This document shows, piece by piece, positions 43,738 through 56,881 of a stretch of DNA of 64,000 bases. Source of the stretch: Deroplatys truncata (Eukaryota; Arthropoda; Insecta; Mantodea; Mantidae); contig CM060984.1 of NCBI GenBank assembly GCA_030765065.1, forward strand, positions 100,793,488-100,857,487, written 5' to 3'. The first letter of the stretch is position 1; each line of letters starts with the position of its first letter. The translations under genes and the position numbers were made by a program. The notes beneath the pieces were generated by a model. That model was not told the DNA's origin and ran no database searches. It worked only from the letters and a program-made list of their open reading frames with translations.

Positions 43738-45425
43738 CTACTTTTTGTATGCCCTTTGTACACTCCTTCCATTCAAGTCGTCACTGCAGCTTCGGGAGGC
43801 TTTCTACTGGCCTTCACAGGAAGTATGTAAGGAGGAGGTGTATATCTGTTTATCTTTTCACGTATTCAATGGCGTCCTGTTTTACGTGCACAATTCTATA
43901 TTATTCACATATTAATATATAACTTTACTCGTCATCACTTATGACAACCATGTTTAAATATATAAATAAATAAATAAATACATAAAACCCTTTTCTGCAC
44001 AATACCTCCACGAAAAAATATTTTTAATGACAATGTACATAATTTAAAACCGAAGTAAATTGTATTTTTTGCTCTCAAAAAGGACATATTTACTAGACAT
44101 TATTTTAATATTATCCGTCCAATTCACATTCTTGTCCAATACATGATTTAGTCGCCTAGGCACCGAAACATTTAGGTGCTGAAAGAACTCTGACACTAAC
44201 GCAAATGTTCCTACATTTAATGGCAGCGTTCCCAGAGGACGACTAGGTGCCTAGGCGGCTAAACCAAGTACTGGACAAGAAAGGAGATTAGACAGATTAT
44301 TAAAATAATGTTTACTAAATGTGTCCTCTTTGAGAGTAAAAAGTGTAATTTACTTCAGTTTTAATTATGTCATAAAAATTGTGCAAAACAGTGTTTTATT
44401 TAGTTGTATACTTGGATGGATAGATACTTCCAACAATGTCTAGTAAATATGTCCTTTTTGGAGTAAAAGGTTTAATGTATTTCATTTTTAATTTATGTTC
44501 CCATTAAAAAGTTGTTTGTGGAGATATTGTGCAAAACGGGTTTTAACTACTTATACAGAATGGAACATTTAAGTTGAGACTGAACAATATCTACAAAACT
44601 AAGGTTGTAGAAAGAAATGTCTTGAATAAAAGTAATTGATATTATAGGGAAATGTAAATGATATTAGTCGTGTTGTGTTTGGAGGACGTTATGATGGTCA
44701 TTTTAGGGTCAATTTAATTTTTTAAATGGGAACCTACATTTCGTATGTTGTTTTCTCATTAGAAAATGGTTTATAAAAAGCTGTTATTTTGTGATGAGGA
44801 ATAAGAAAATAAAATTAAAAAATTTTGGTTCCCAATTACGAAACGTAACTTGACCCTTAAATAACCATGCATGGATGGTCCAACATTCAATGCGCTCTTC
44901 GTATGCAACCATTCAGAATTTTCGTTGTTACTTACATTGATTTAAGAACAATTGCAAAGTGCTTTAACCAAATGTTGTTCAATTTTTTATGAGAATTGAG
45001 AAAACAACACAAAAAGGTAGGTTACCATTAAAAACAATTAAATTGGGCCTAAAATGACGTCCTCCAAACAAAACACGACTAAAGGCATTTACTTTCCCCA
45101 TAATATTAAGCAACTTTTATTAAAGACATTTCTTTCTACAAAGCTGAGTTTTGGAGATATTGTACAGTCTCAACTTAAATGGTCCACCTTGTAAATTTAA
45201 ACATGCTTATTGTAAGTGATGACGAGTAAAACTATTGCTTAAAGTTATATATTCATGTATGAATAATCTAGAATTGTGAACGTAAAACAGAAGCGACACT
45301 GCACACGCGAAAAGCTAAACAGATACACACACCTCCTGCTAGACATACACACTCCACCTGTGAAGGTCAGTAAGTAGAATGCCTTCCGAAGCTGCGGCAA
45401 CGGCACAAATGGAAGCGATGCACAT
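43738..45425. mobile_element. Foldback-type element, copy 2, with MITE inside
   Basis: Left arm about 43,738-44,110 and right arm 44,300-45,425 (minus the inserted MITE) are inverted copies sharing CACTCCTTCCATTCAAGTCG-type ends and the internal GTCCTCTTTGAGAGTAAAAA motif. A second inverted pair, CTTGTCCAATACATGATTTA against its complement, forms the centre at 44,127-44,283. Related to copy 1 at 3.5-4.5 kb. No transposase seen. Confidence 0.6.
44556..45191. mobile_element. MITE with long terminal inverted repeats (636 bp)
   Basis: The left end CAGAATGGAACATTTAAGTT matches in inverted form the right end AACTTAAATGGTCCACCTTG, with similarity reaching about 200 bp inward. TA flanks both ends (44,554-44,555; 45,192-45,193). 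Removing it restores the foldback arm. No gene inside. Confidence 0.8.
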
Positions 45426-45426
45426 A

Positions 45427-45590
45427 ACTACAACGAAATATGTAATGCAACTATTTTTGCAAAGCTTTATTTCCATTACATGAAGTATATAGAACAATAC
45501 TCGTTCGTGGGAATAGTTTGTAGTAGCTATATAAAATAAACGATAGTGAGATAGAGAAGGGCATGTGAATTTAACACAATAGATTTTGGA
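45427..45590 (+). repeat. R1 dispersed repeat, 3' fragment
   Basis: Diverged end fragment finishing AATTTAACACAATAGATTTT, abutting the foldback element. Confidence 0.45.
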
Positions 45591-46379
45591 ATGTAATTTT
45601 CAACCTTCAGTTGTTTGTTTTCTATGATTCTTCTTTTATGGGCCTGCGGGGGCATGCCATTAGTTTTCAGTTTCGCTTAAATTTTGTTTAACTGAACTTA
45701 TCTTGAAAATGCCAGCGTGTGGGCTTAAATGAGGTGTTGAATTTTGTGGAAATATACACTCGTCAGATATGTAGTAATCTACAAGATAGTAATAAAGCGT
45801 TTAAGCTCTGGGCATATTGTCTTATTCTGTCATGGATAAAACAAAAAGTCATCTTCCTGTGGAGTTAAATAGGACACACCAAGACAATGTGTAAGCCACT
45901 TACCAGCGTGAGACTAATAATTGTCTTTGGAGCTCTTGCTAGGCCAATGGGTAGTTGACGTCACCATGCCTGGCCCAGATGAAACTGACAACCCATGTAG
46001 ACTGAATTCTTTCGTATACAGCAACCTCGAAATCCGCTGCTATTTTCTTAGGTTGAAGTTTTACGAAACGAAACACCAAGGAATTGATATTTTTGTTCTT
46101 ATTCGGTATTAAACAAAATACTGCTCGTAGCATAAATACCTGTGTTAAACATACTGCCTTCTTCAACCACCTTCATGACAATCTTTACGAGAACGCACCA
46201 CAATGTTCATGTCTTACAATTCAATGTCTACTACACAACGCCGACCAGACAACCAGGCACTACTACTAGATACTAGATGGATACTATGTGGGCTACCAAC
46301 CTTCCAAAAGAAGCCGTGAATGTCGTTGGCGGAAATCCATCTCCCTAATATATAACCGTATTCCTCAATTGTAAAACTC
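45591..46379. other. No feature recognised
   Basis: Unassigned. Short overlapping open frames near 45,920-46,270 lack any family signal. Confidence 0.4.
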
Positions 46380-46455
46380 TGATGTGATACGTTCACATTA
46401 CTTTCTCTACCCTCTATCTTTATTGGTGGATTAACAAACTATTCTTACTAATGCT
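46380..46455 (-). repeat. R1 dispersed repeat, short end fragment
   Basis: Starts TGATGTGATACGTTCACATT; cut off where a plus-strand copy begins. Confidence 0.5.
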
Positions 46456-48702
46456 TATTACTTTCTCTACTACGTACAGTAAGTAGGGGAAGTATTGTAT
46501 TCCACCCAAAAATTCGATACCGAGATTTCACCGGAAATACATGTTTTGAGACCCCCTGAATCCAAAAAAAGGAATTTTTGGAAACATGTCCGTGTGTGTG
46601 TCTGTGTGTCTGTCTGTGTGTGTGTCTGTCTGTCTGTGAACAGCATAACTCAGAAACAAACAGTTGGATAAACACCAAACTTGGTATTTAGGTTCAGTAT
46701 CTTCCAGAGATGCGACAGGAAGGTTTTCAAGAAAATCCCCCACCCCAGATTACCCTTTACATGGAAGATTTTTCGAAAAGTATAATTTTCCCAAGAATGG
46801 CTCTAACGATTTTGATTAAAATATCATATGTTTAAGATATTTTCATGACAAATAAAATGTATATCTTAAATTTTCTGGGAATGTCTCCAAAAGCATTCTC
46901 CATTGTGAAAGACTTTTGCATAACTGGTAAACCATAAGAGATAGACAAAATGTTACTACACAAAAAATGTAGATCGCGTTAAAATACACAATTTATGTCA
47001 TATACATTTTGTTTTGTTGAGTGAACCATTTTCGAGATATTGCTTGTTATTCCCTTAAATTTTTCAATACTTATTTTCTCAAATGGGAATTCGTTATTCA
47101 TTTTTACTTTCTCTACTACGTATAGTAAGTAGGGGAAGTATTGTATTCCACCCAAAAATTCGATACCGAGATTTCACCGGAAATACATGTTTTGAGACCC
47201 CCTGAATCCAAAAAAAGCATTTTTGGAAACATGTCCGTGTGTGTGTCTCTGTGTGTGTCTGTGAACAGCATAACTCAGAAACGAACAGTCGGATAAACAT
47301 CAAACTTGGTATTTAGGTTCAGTATCTACCAGAGATGCGACACGATGGTTTTCAAGAAAATCCCCCCACCCCAGACTACCCTTTACATGGAACATTTTTC
47401 GAAAATTTTGATTTTCTCAAAAATGGCTCTAACGATTTTGATTAAAATATCATATGTTTAAGATATTGTCATGACCAATGAAATGTATATCTCGAATTTT
47501 CTGGGAATGTCTCCAAAAGTGTTCTTCATTGTGAACGACTTTTGCATAACTGGTAAACCATAAGAGATAGACAAAAGTTTACTATACACAAAATGTAGAA
47601 CGCGTTAAAATACACTATTTATGTCATATACATTTTTGTTGTTGAGTGAACCGTTTTCGAGATATTGCTTGTTCTTCCCTTAAATTTTCCAATACTTATA
47701 CTTTTTCTCAAATTCGTTATTCATTTTTACTTTCTCTACTACGTATAGTAAGTAATGGAAGTATTGCATTCCACCCAAAAATTCGATACCGAGATTTCAC
47801 CGGAAATACATGTTTTGAGACATCCTGAATCCAAAAAAAGCATTTTTGGAAACATGTCCGTGTGTGTGTCTGTCTGTCTGTCTGTCTGTCTGTGTGACTG
47901 TGAACAGCATAACTCAAAAACGAACAGTCGGATAAACACCAAACTTGGTATTTAGGTTCAGTATCTTCCAGAGATGCGACACGAAGGTTTTCAAGAAAAT
48001 CCCCCACCCCAGACTACCCTTTACATGGAAGATTTTTCGAAAATTTTAATTCTCTCAAAAATGGCTTTAACGATTTTGATTAAAATATCATATGTTTAAG
48101 ATGTTTTCATGACAAATAAAATGATATCTTGAATTTCCTGGGAATGTCTCCAAAAGTATTCTTCATTGTGAACGACTTTTGCATAAGTGGTAAACCATAA
48201 GAGATAGACAAAATTTTACTACACAAAAAATGTATATCGCGTTAAAATACACAATTTATGTCATATACATTTTGTTTTGTTGAGTGAACCATTTTCGAGA
48301 TATTGCTTGTTATTCCCTTAAATTTTTCAATACTTATTTTCTAAAATGGGAATTCGTTATTCATTTTTTTGGTCTTGGATATGCAAAGAGTATTAATCTG
48401 TGGGAAAGAGAATGGTGCTGCACCTAGCAACCAGCTATTAAGAGATATGTATGTGCTTAAAGGCTACTGTATTTCTATATTGCCCTTGCAAATACAAAAC
48501 AAGGGGAACATAGTACGCCTTAAGCATAGCCAAATATTTTTAGAACTGGTCGCTATGTGTAAAATGTAATTCTCTTTGCATGTCAAAAGATCGTTTCTGC
48601 AAATGTTTATCTCGATTAATATGAAATAGATGGAAAATAAGAGCTTGTAAAAATAATTTGTACAAGAGTAGAGAAAGTCATGTGAGTGTAACACATCAGA
48701 TT
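46456..48702 (+). repeat. Three R1 repeats in direct tandem
   Basis: Units 46,456-47,102 and 47,103-47,725 stop at the same internal point (GTTATTCATTTTT), where the next unit starts TACTTTCTCTACTACG. The third, 47,726-48,702, is full length. TG-rich tracts sit at the same place in each (46,588-46,638; 47,235-47,262; 47,859-47,891). Confidence 0.8.
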
Positions 48703-48759
48703 TTTTGTTACATTCATGTCAAATTGTAATGATATAGTTATTGTTGTTTAGTATTTAGT

Positions 48760-49540
48760 TTGCATTACTTTCTCTGCTACGTACAGTAAGTAGCGTAAGT
48801 ATTGCATTCCACCCAAAAATCTGATACCGATATTCACCGGAAATACATATTTTGAGGTGCCTGAATCCAAATAAAGCATTTTTGGAAGCATGTCCATGTG
48901 TCTGTGAACAGCATAACTCAAAAACGAAAAGTCGGATAAATAACAAACTTGGCATTTGAGTTTAGGGTCTTACAGGATGCGACTCGAAGATTTTCAAGGA
49001 AATTCCCCCATCCCGGACTACCCTTTACCTGGAAATGTTTTCGAAAGTTTTGATTTTCTCAAAAATACCTCTAACGATTTTGGTTAAAATATCATATGTT
49101 TAAGATATTTTCATAGCAAATGAAATGTATATCTTGAATTTTCTGCGAATGTCCCCAAAAGTCCTCTGAATGATTTTCCGTAACTGCTAAGCCATAAGAG
49201 ATAGACAAAATTTTATTACACGAAAAATGTAGATCTCGATAAAACACTATATTTATGTCATATTCATTTTTTTTGTCGAGTGTCCCATTTCCGAGATAGT
49301 CTTTTGTTATTTGTTTGAATGTTCCAATATTTATACTTTTTTCTCAAACGGGAATTCGCTTTGGCTTTTTTTTTTTGGACTATTGCTTAAAACCCTTCCC
49401 CTTGCACCTGCAATAAAATTAGCAATAGGATAGTTCCTGCAAATGTTTATCTCTATTATATGAACTAGATGTATAATAAGAGTTTGTAAAAATAGTCTGT
49501 ACAAGAGTATAGAAAGTCATGTGAGTGCAATACATGAGTT
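48760..49540 (+). repeat. R1 dispersed repeat
   Basis: Plus-strand copy starting TACTTTCTCTGCTACGTACA; microsatellite reduced to a few TG pairs. Confidence 0.7.
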
Positions 49541-49829
49541 TTTTGTAAAATATAACTCTAATATACATCTATATGTAAAATAGTGTTGAAAATTGTGGAA
49601 ATGAAAAAAAATATTTAAAAAGTTACCATAGATGTTAACATTTATCACAAAATCACAGCAGTAAATTTATATCTCTCTCTAAACAAGAAGTGCATGGATA
49701 CAATATGCGGGAATCGCATTTAAATGTTTCTTTCACGATAACAAGCGCTTGAGATGAAACAAAGGAGGATCGTACAACTTCATGCATGTCCGTTTAGATG
49801 AACAATTGGAAGAAGTGTAAAATTACAAC
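49541..49829. other. No feature recognised
   Basis: Short AT-rich spacer between two R1 copies. Confidence 0.4.
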
Positions 49830-50246
49830 ATGGGATATTTCGAAAACGTCTAACGCTACGAAAACAATTGTTGGACACAAAATGTATGTTTCAATGGGCT
49901 CTAAATTTATTTTGAGTATCTGTTATGGTTTTATAGTTATACAAATTTATACAACATTTGTTCCAAATGAAGTGGACTTCACAGGATATTCCCAGAAGAT
50001 TCAAGATATGCATTTTATTACGCAAATATCTTTAATATGTGGTATTTTAATAAAAATCGTTTGAGCCACTTTTTTAGAAAATAAACCTTTTCGAAAAATC
50101 TTCCATTTAAAGATTAGCCTGAAAGCGGGGATTTTCTCGAAAATCTTCGTGTCCCATTGTTGCAAGGTACTGAACCTAAATACCAAAGTTGGTGTTTATC
50201 TGACTTTTCGTTTTTGAGTTATGCTGTTATCAGACACACACACACA

Positions 50247-50284
<38 letters not shown>

Positions 50285-50420
50285 CGGACATTATACGAAA
50301 TGCTTTTTCTGGATTCAAAGGGCCTGAAAGGTTTGTATTTACGATGAAATCTCGATATAGAATTTTTGGGTGGAATACAATACTTCACCTACTTACTATA
50401 CCTAGGAGAAAAAGTAAAAA
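49830..50420 (-). repeat. R1 dispersed repeat
   Basis: Minus-strand partial copy with a long CA tract at 50,234-50,281. Confidence 0.65.
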
Positions 50421-50424
50421 TTAA

Positions 50425-50955
50425 GTTGTCGAACTTCTTGACTGGATTTATTTTTGTCAGAAAAACAGAGTGTTATGCATAACTTAAGGAAAAGTTTGTA
50501 TTTAAATAATTGTGGGTTTCGGAAATCTCTGGAAGTTTTATAAAGGTAGTAAGAGGGTTTCATGGCAGTTTCGAAAAATTCTAATGTTCATAACTCTCTG
50601 AACGACTGTTTTAACAACTAGAATATGAAATGCCTTCTAATCATCCTGGACCATAATGTTTTAGTGTCGAGTTTCAGACATTTTGTCAATTCCAATATCC
50701 GTATTCTTCCTCAGAACTTATGAGGTGTAAAATTCTTTTTTCGACGATAGTGTTTTTTACGCACTTCCCGTTCATGCTATCATGGTTGAATTTCGCACTT
50801 AGTGTTGGTAACCTAACCTATACCTGCATGTTTTGTCTATTTTATTGCACGTATGTGCATGAACTATATTAAATCTTCTAAGTTTTTATATATTTATTAT
50901 CGCAGAAATGGATTATAATCTTATTTGACAGCTGTATTTTACCATTTAATTCCTA
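50425..50955. other. No feature recognised
   Basis: Unassigned spacer between R1 and a family D SINE. Confidence 0.4.
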
Positions 50956-50957
50956 CA

Positions 50958-51265
50958 TGGACCGAGCGAGGTGGCGCCACGGTAACATGAGCGACTCACT
51001 TTATGGAGATCACGGTTTCAAACCCCCGGGACCAAACAACCTGACCAAAGGTTTTTCGCGGTTTTCCTAGGCGAATGCTGGATTGGATAACTTGATCCGC
51101 GAATTTTCCTGTTCCCTTTCTTCACATTTCAATTCCTAATATGCTACGATCCAGACAAAGTTTGCTTGCTCCTCGACAAGCTACTGACCCAAGGCATTGC
51201 CTTGTAAGTCCTTGGGGTGTGGATCCTCCTAAGAGGAGGGTAACAATAAGAAGAATTCCTACCTG
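50958..51265 (+). mobile_element. tRNA-headed SINE, family D
   Basis: Head GACCGAGCGAGGTGGCGCCA with A box; B-box region ATCACGGTTTCAAACCCCCG; then TTTTTCGCGGTTTTCCTAGG, the diagnostic body motif of this family. Confidence 0.75.
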
Positions 51266-51269
51266 GATC

Positions 51270-52155
51270 TTTACTTCCCTTTTGTTTATATTTACTTACG
51301 ATTTAATTCATGCAGCAGTTAAATATGAGCTGCAAGTTATGGATTTTTTAAGGTCAACAACCACGTGTGGATAATCGATTGACTGTTCCCCACCATAATT
51401 AATGATGGTTATCTTGCTATTGGAACCACCATTTTCAAAAGTTGTTATAAAATCATTTTATTTTCGCATAAATATTCTTTCTATTATTCATTGGAGAATC
51501 TTGAAAGTAGAAAATATTCGACTTCTTCGTTCTCCAGTGATGCAGTCACAACACTTGTATCACAGTATACCTACTATTGGGTGCATTGCATTTGCGTAAA
51601 ATTTGTTGCTTTTTACCTATCTTCTCTACTATTTTTATATGTAATATCTACGATTTATCACCATGCGGTGTAGCTCATTGATAATCTTGAGGTTTGAATT
51701 AGATAGCAAATAAGGTTAAGATCCTGATTCCGACCAACCTACTACAGTTTGTCCCTCCTCCCTTTTCACACAAGTGAGTATTGGGTTAGTATATAGTACC
51801 ATGCCAAGGCCTTTAAGTGACATTAAAAAATATGCGAGTCCTCGGCTCTGATGTTAAACACAAATATAAATACAACAAACCAGCATTGAATTGCGCAAGG
51901 CCAGGGACACAGTGGTAAAAAATTCTTCGCAGGACGTGAAATGAGACATGTGTTACATTGTTTATTTTTGTCATTACTTAAACATTGCCAGCAGTATTAA
52001 TTAATTCACAGGTTGTGCACAATATGTGTAGCTGTGTTTGAAATGCTAATGAGGAAAACGATTGCGAAAGATTCATACTAAACTATGGTAAAAGAGGCTA
52101 TAAAAAGGCGCATAAATTCTAAACTGGTCCAGTGATGCTAGAGGGAGATACATAC
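51270..52155. other. Unassigned, possible degenerate SINE near 51,660
   Basis: AGCTCATTGATAATCTTGAG and GTCCCTCCTCCCTTTTCACA near 51,670-51,775 resemble a decayed SINE. The rest is unassigned. Confidence 0.35.
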
Positions 52156-52160
52156 ATTCA

Positions 52161-52640
52161 AACCGAGCGAGATGGCTATGGCTGCACCGTCTGTGGCCCG
52201 CATTCGGGAGGTTCTGGGTTCGATTCCCGGTGGCTGGCCACTCTAACCGTGGGGTTTTTCGTGGTTTTCCTCTGGTTACCTAGGCGAATTCTACCACGAT
52301 CGTCTTTCCTCCCTTTCCTTCCATTTCATCTCTTTTCATCTGATATTTCAGGAGTGTGTTCCGTTCCTGCAAGGTCTCACAGTGCTGTCTGACAGAGAGG
52401 TAGCTGCTTGCGCTTTGTAAAGATTTCTCCCCGTGAACACCAGGGCACGTTGTCCCTTCTACTATTTGCTTTTTTGCCCTCCCTCGGGATGTTCGCCTCT
52501 GCTGGTGAGCGGATGTTTCATCTTGGAAAATGTTAGGGACCTCTAGGCGTCTCTTTGGGCATGTCTGCTTGCGGACCTGCGGCTCCTTCACTTCACCCCT
52601 ACCCTACTCACGATACATCAAACTGGTAGCAGTGGCAGAG
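52161..52640 (+). mobile_element. tRNA-headed SINE, family D, long copy
   Basis: Head ACCGAGCGAGATGGCTATGG; perfect B-box region GGTTCTGGGTTCGATTCCCG; body TTTTTCGTGGTTTTCCTCTG. The GC-rich 3' part continues to about 52,640. Confidence 0.78.
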
Positions 52641-52754
52641 CTGTCCCCCTCCGATCAATACATCCTACCTACATTAAAACCAAATGATTAATTCATAAAA
52701 CTACAAACTCAAGAAATAAATGGTTTTAGCATTTTGAATCAAACTTGTAATAAA

Positions 52755-53691
52755 AAAAATCTTATGTGTTACTTCACATGACTTTCACTCCTATTACGAT
52801 TTATTTTTATACAGATACCACAAAATATTTTTACGAAAGCTTGCTTTTCTAACTATTTCATGTTTATTGAAATAAACATGTGCAAAAATAGTGTCATATC
52901 ACATTTCGTTTTAGGTACACGGGAAATACATTAAGTAGATTCGAGTCGCATGTCTTTATATGCTGGCCTTGAAAGTCAATACTTTTTCCATGACATTGCG
53001 AGAAACAACTGAATAGCGGCAGTACATTTAAAAAACCTGACGTGTTACATTCACACGACTTTCTCTACCCACTATTGTTTATTTTTATGTAGCTACTGCA
53101 AATAGTTTATCTGTTTTTATTCATTCATTTAAATGTACTTTTGATTCATTGGTTAAGTTTTTCTTTCATCTGAATAAAATTCATAAAAAAGTAAGATTTA
53201 AGTAACCAAGTCCTTCAAAGTATAATAAGAACTTAACTAAATATATAACTCTGCGAAAGCCTATTTTTCTGTCTACTTCATGTTAATCGAAACAGTTTCA
53301 TTACACGTTCCATTGAAACAAGGTGGATAGACAAGACAGAATGGATAGTCAAATTTCACTATACTGGGCTTGATATTCCATACTCTATGACACTGCGAGA
53401 AACAACTGAATAAGGACAAACACTTTAGAAAAATGGTGAAATGTTGAACAATTCAAAGCAATAATAATGGATGTTTATGAAACGGCTGATGCCACAAAAA
53501 TGTGATTTGAAATAAATTGTGTTTTTATGAAAGAGATCTACATTTTTGTGTAGCAAGTTTTTGTCTGTATCTTAGGTTTACCCGTTATAAAAAAATTATA
53601 TAAAATTCCTTCCTAACGAAGACGACCAACAGGCTATTCCCAGAAAATTCAAGATTTTCGTTTTTGCTGTTCACTGACAAACACATGCATG

Positions 53692-53753
<62 letters not shown>

Positions 53754-54045
53754 GGACCTTTTTCTAGAAATGCCTTTTTGGATTCAGAGACCTCAAAACA
53801 TGTATTTCGTGGATCTTACATCGATTTTAGGTGAAATGCTTCCTCTATTTACTGTAAGTGCGTAGTGCAGAAAATTAACATTAAATAAGAAATATATGTA
53901 TTGCATTCACATGATTTTCTCTATTCGTTCTTCTACAAACTATTCTTACAAAATCTTATTCTTCTATCTACTTCTCGTTAGCAGAGATAAATCTTCATTA
54001 CTCATTTACTCATTTCGTTGTAGGTATAAGAAGAATACAATAAGC
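52755..54045 (-). repeat. R1 dispersed repeats, cluster of old units
   Basis: At least three truncated minus-strand units (about 52,755-53,040, 53,041-53,885, 53,886-54,045). The middle one holds a (CA)n tract at 53,692-53,751. Confidence 0.55.
53692..53751. repeat. (CA)n microsatellite within R1
   Basis: About 30 CA units at the standard microsatellite position of the R1 repeat. Confidence 0.9.
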
Positions 54046-54063
54046 ATTGAATAAGTCTTTTCA

Positions 54064-54300
54064 CTGGGGGAGCGTGTCTGCCTCACATTCAAAAGGTCCG
54101 GAGTTCGAGTCTCGGTAAGGGTGAGTTCACGTATAGGGGTTTCTTTCCTGGCTTTCCCTTATCCTGATAAGACGAATGTGGGATAACTTTAGGTTCTATG
54201 GACCCCGGGATCATTTGAGCAACATTTTACCCATTTCACTCATCGTCCGGTATGGCCTAAACGGTTAATAGACACTAAAATTAAAAATAAAATCACAACG
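54064..54300 (+). mobile_element. tRNA-headed SINE, family B
   Basis: Head GGGGAGCGTGTCTGCCTCAC; B box GGAGTTCGAGTCTCGG; body through TATCCTGATAAGACGAATGT and CATCGTCCGGTATGGCCTAA. Confidence 0.75.
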
Positions 54301-54399
54301 GGTCGCTATGTTATGGTTTTGTAATTATTTTATCTTTACATGAACACGAAAAAGGAATGAAGGAAGCAAGAAAGAAAGAAAGTAAGTTGCGTGTTTGAA

Positions 54400-54935
54400 A
54401 TCATACCAATGACAAAGAATAACTTAGAAATTGATGCCACAAAACGTTTTATTTGACATAAATTGTGTACTTTGACGAGATTTGCATGTCTTGGGTAGTA
54501 AAATTTCGTCTATCTCTTACGGTTTCTAGTTATACAAAAGTGGTTCAGAATAAAGAGGATTTCAGAGGCTATTTCCGTAAAATTCAATATAAACATTTTA
54601 TTTATAATGGAAATATCTTAAACGTAGCGTATTTTAACCCAAATCGTTAGAACCGTATTTGAGTGAATCAAAAATAACAAAAAATGTTCTGCGTATAGGG
54701 TAGATTGGGGTGAGAGGATTAACTTGAAAATCTTCATGTTGTTGGAAGATGAACTTAAGTGCCAGGTTTCGTATTTAACCAACTTTTCGGTTGTGAGTTA
54801 TGCTGTTCTCAGACACGGAGACTAACACACGAGCCTTTTTCTTAAAATGCGCTTTTGGGTTCAGGAGGCCTCAAAACATATATATCCGGTGAATTTTTAT
54901 GTGGAATACAATACAAGCATTTAGCAATTTATATA
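54400..54935 (-). repeat. R1 dispersed repeat, partial
   Basis: Diverged unit around AAATTGTGTACTTTGACGAG and GTTCTGCGTATAGGGTAGAT; its terminal motif is lost. Confidence 0.55.
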
Positions 54936-54984
54936 CTTGTACAAGTGCAAAATATTAATTGTATATGTTTGTGTCAAAAAATTG

Positions 54985-55920
54985 TATTTTTACTTTCTCT
55001 ACTACGTATAGTAAGTAGGGGAAGTATTGCATTCCACCCAAAAATTCGATACCGAGGTTACACCGGAAATATATGTTTTGAAACAACCTGAATCCAAAAA
55101 AAAGCATTTTTAGAAACATGTCCTTTTGTGTGTGTGTGTGTGTGTGTGTGCGTGTGTGTGTGTGTCTGTGTGTCTGTCTGTGAACAGCATAACTCAGAAA
55201 AGAACAGTCGGATAAACACCAAACTTGGTATTTAGGTTCAGTATCTTCCAGAGATGCGACACGAAGGTTTTCAAGAAAATCCCCCCACCGCGGATTACCC
55301 TTTACTTGGAACATTTTTCGAAAATTTTAATTTTCTCAAAAATGGCTCTAACGATTTTGATTAAAATATCATATGTTTAAGATATTTTCATGACAAATAA
55401 AATGTATATCTTGAATTTTCTGGGAATGTCTCCAAAAGTATTCTTCATTGTGAACGACTTTTGCATAACTGGTAAACCATAAGAGATAGACAAACTTTTA
55501 CTGCATGTAGATCGCGTTAAAATACACAATTTATGTCATATACATTTTTTTGTTGAGCGAACCATTTTCGAGATATTGCTTGTTATCCCCTTAAATTTTT
55601 CAATACTTATTTTCTAAAATTGGAATTCGTTATTCATTTGTTTGTCTTGGATATGCAAAGAGTTATAATCTGTGGCAAAGGGAATGGTGCTGCACATAGC
55701 AACCAGCTATTAAGAGATATGTATATGCTTAAAGGCTACTGTATTTCTATATTGCCCTTGTAAATATATATTCCCCTTACATCTACAAGAAAATTAGCAA
55801 TAAGATAAAGTCTGCAAATGTTTATCTCGATTAACATGAAGTAGATGGAGAATAAGCCTTTGTAAAAATAGTTTGTACAAGAGTAGAGAAAGTCATGTGA
55901 GTGTAACACATCAGATTTTT
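54985..55920 (+). repeat. R1 dispersed repeat, full-length copy
   Basis: Starts TTTTACTTTCTCTACTACGT and ends ACACATCAGATTTTT; 936 bp with a TG tract at 55,125-55,181. Confidence 0.8.
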
Positions 55921-56049
55921 TCCGTTAATTGCAATATATTTGAAGATATTTTAACGTATCTTAATACTGAGGCAATTGTAACAGCTTATGTATTATTGGA
56001 GAGGAGTGGGACTGCCAACCAATTAGGCAAAATACGATTAGGATTAGGA

Positions 56050-56603
56050 TTCAACGCGGAGGGGACTTAAGATATAGATCTTTTGTGCCTATGCCTCGGA
56101 TGGGGCCCCTCCGGGAGGGAGGGATGAGGTGAGAGGAGACAGAGGGCGGCCGGACCAGGAGGTACGACAGGCAGAGAAACACCATAAGAACACCAGGGTC
56201 CTTACCATTTGCAGATTTAAACTCCCCGGATGGGCACTGATGCAGCCGGCTCCCCTCCCCCCTGTGAACTTACACATCCCCTGGGGAGCCCGGAACTCGG
56301 CGACCACCCCCATTCCAGGGAACGAAGGTTTCCACAGATCATTCTTTTCCCCTGCCATGCACATACCGGGACTCCCGCAGACACTTGCAACCCTGAAAGA
56401 GACCAAGCGGATGAAAGGTGAAGTGAAATGAGGAGGTGAAATGGAGGAACAGGAAATTTGGGGACTTGATGATCCTTTCCACCATTAGCCTAGCGACCCG
56501 GGGAAACCCTCGAAATTATCCAGGGGTCAGGAAGGTCGCTCACGGGAATCGAACCCACGACCTCCCAAATGCGGACCACTCGCCTAAGCCATCCCGCTCG
56601 CTA
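56050..56603 (-). mobile_element. tRNA-headed SINE, family D, minus strand
   Basis: Minus-strand head CGAGCGGGATGGCTTAGGCG (A box) and B box GGTTCGATTCCCGTGAG. The long GC-rich body corresponds to 52,161-52,640 and 41,515-42,030. Confidence 0.75.
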
Positions 56604-56636
56604 TTAAGCAAGAGAAGTGTCTAATTTCTCTCATTT

Positions 56637-56637
56637 A

Positions 56638-56697
<60 letters not shown>

Positions 56698-56718
56698 GAC
56701 TACTACTACTACTACTAC

Positions 56719-56753
<35 letters not shown>
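56637..56753. repeat. (CTA)n then (AAT)n compound microsatellite
   Basis: CTA units to 56,720, one interrupted by CGA, then AAT units to 56,753, starting just past the SINE head. Confidence 0.9.
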
Positions 56754-56881
56754 GAAGTACTGTTTTAACAGTCTTCTTTACCAATAAATTTTAGAACACA
56801 CAGCTATTGCTTTCCTTGACTTGGCATTTTACAAACATGAACGTAAAGGCGGTGATCCTTGAAGGCAGGGCAATTTAAATT

